A stretch of 6,266 bases of DNA from Candidatus Sulfopaludibacter sp. SbA3 (lineage in GTDB: Bacteria > Acidobacteriota > Terriglobia > 20CM-2-55-15): positions 1 through 6,266 of the forward strand of contig CAMAWS010000212.1 in assembly GCA_945861845.1 (NCBI GenBank). Direction: 5' to 3'. Below are positions 6,130 to 6,266 of this stretch, piece after piece (position 1 is the stretch's first letter; each line of letters starts with the position of its first letter). The position numbers and the translations under genes were made by a program. Below the pieces are notes generated by a model. That model saw nothing but the letters and a program-made list of their open reading frames with translations, made no database searches and was not told where the DNA came from.

Positions 6130-6266
6130 TCAATTAGACGCCGGAGGCTGGGAAATCAACTTTGCCTTCACGGCAGCCCGATCGACTTCCGCTCCGCGTA
6201 AATACACTTTATTGATCTTCCTGGTATTCGTAATGTCTTCGAGCGGATTCGCGTCGAGCACGATGA
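6130..6266 (-). CDS. Amidohydrolase (imidazolonepropionase-like), C-terminal fragment at window edge
   Basis: Only the last 44 codons and the stop (6132-6130) are inside the window; the gene continues beyond the right edge. The visible chain begins IVLDANPLEDITNTRKINKV and continues with YLRGAEVDRAAV. This is the usual C-terminal block of metal-dependent amidohydrolases, where the chain returns to the small beta-sandwich domain (the family pattern is roughly LDANPL.DI.NTRKI..V...G). The metal-binding core is not visible, so substrate class and activity cannot be judged. It converges with the desaturase, with only the palindromic repeat between the two stop codons. Confidence 0.82.
   Translation of the reverse strand, partial: IVLDANPLEDITNTRKINKVYLRGAEVDRAAVKAKLISQPPASN

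Overview
The window is a moderately GC-rich stretch of bacterial chromosome from a Gram-negative organism: it encodes an outer-membrane porin, a Tat-exported enzyme and Sec-type signal peptides. The gene mix (Tat-exported two-subunit molybdenum hydroxylase, plastocyanin-like protein, imidazolonepropionase-like amidohydrolase) together with long perfect palindromes beginning GGGACAG recalls soil bacteria such as Acidobacteriota. That placement is an inference from gene style, not shown by any marker gene.

Layout. (1) Positions 1-1890, minus strand: a two-gene unit, with a DcaP-like coiled-coil porin first and a periplasmic plastocyanin-like cupredoxin starting 2 nt after the porin stop. The cupredoxin runs off the left edge. 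(2) Positions 1891-2116: a divergent intergenic region. (3) Positions 2117-5022, plus strand: a tightly coupled two-gene operon (ATGA overlap) for a xanthine-oxidase-family molybdenum hydroxylase, with a [2Fe-2S] small subunit and a Tat-signal molybdopterin large subunit of the isoquinoline 1-oxidoreductase (IorAB) type. (4) Positions 5023-5211: a 24-bp-stem perfect palindrome that looks like a terminator, then a near-consensus sigma-70 promoter. (5) Positions 5212-6057, plus strand: a membrane acyl-CoA delta-9-type fatty acid desaturase with a complete di-iron ligand set. (6) Positions 6068-6127: a second palindrome (25-bp arms) between converging genes. (7) Positions 6130-6266, minus strand: the C-terminal end of an amidohydrolase.

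How the parts may work together. The molybdenum hydroxylase should act in the periplasm, exported folded by Tat with the small subunit carried along. No FAD subunit, cytochrome c or maturation chaperone is encoded next to it, so its electron acceptor is not visible. The divergently encoded cupredoxin is a periplasmic electron carrier by fold, which makes it a testable but unproven partner. The desaturase has its own promoter and appears independent, acting on membrane lipid acyl chains.

I see no clear novel defence, mobile or RNA system. The least ordinary signals are the two related palindromes, probably members of a dispersed REP-like family, and the cupredoxin/porin pair beside a periplasmic molybdoenzyme that has no visible electron acceptor.
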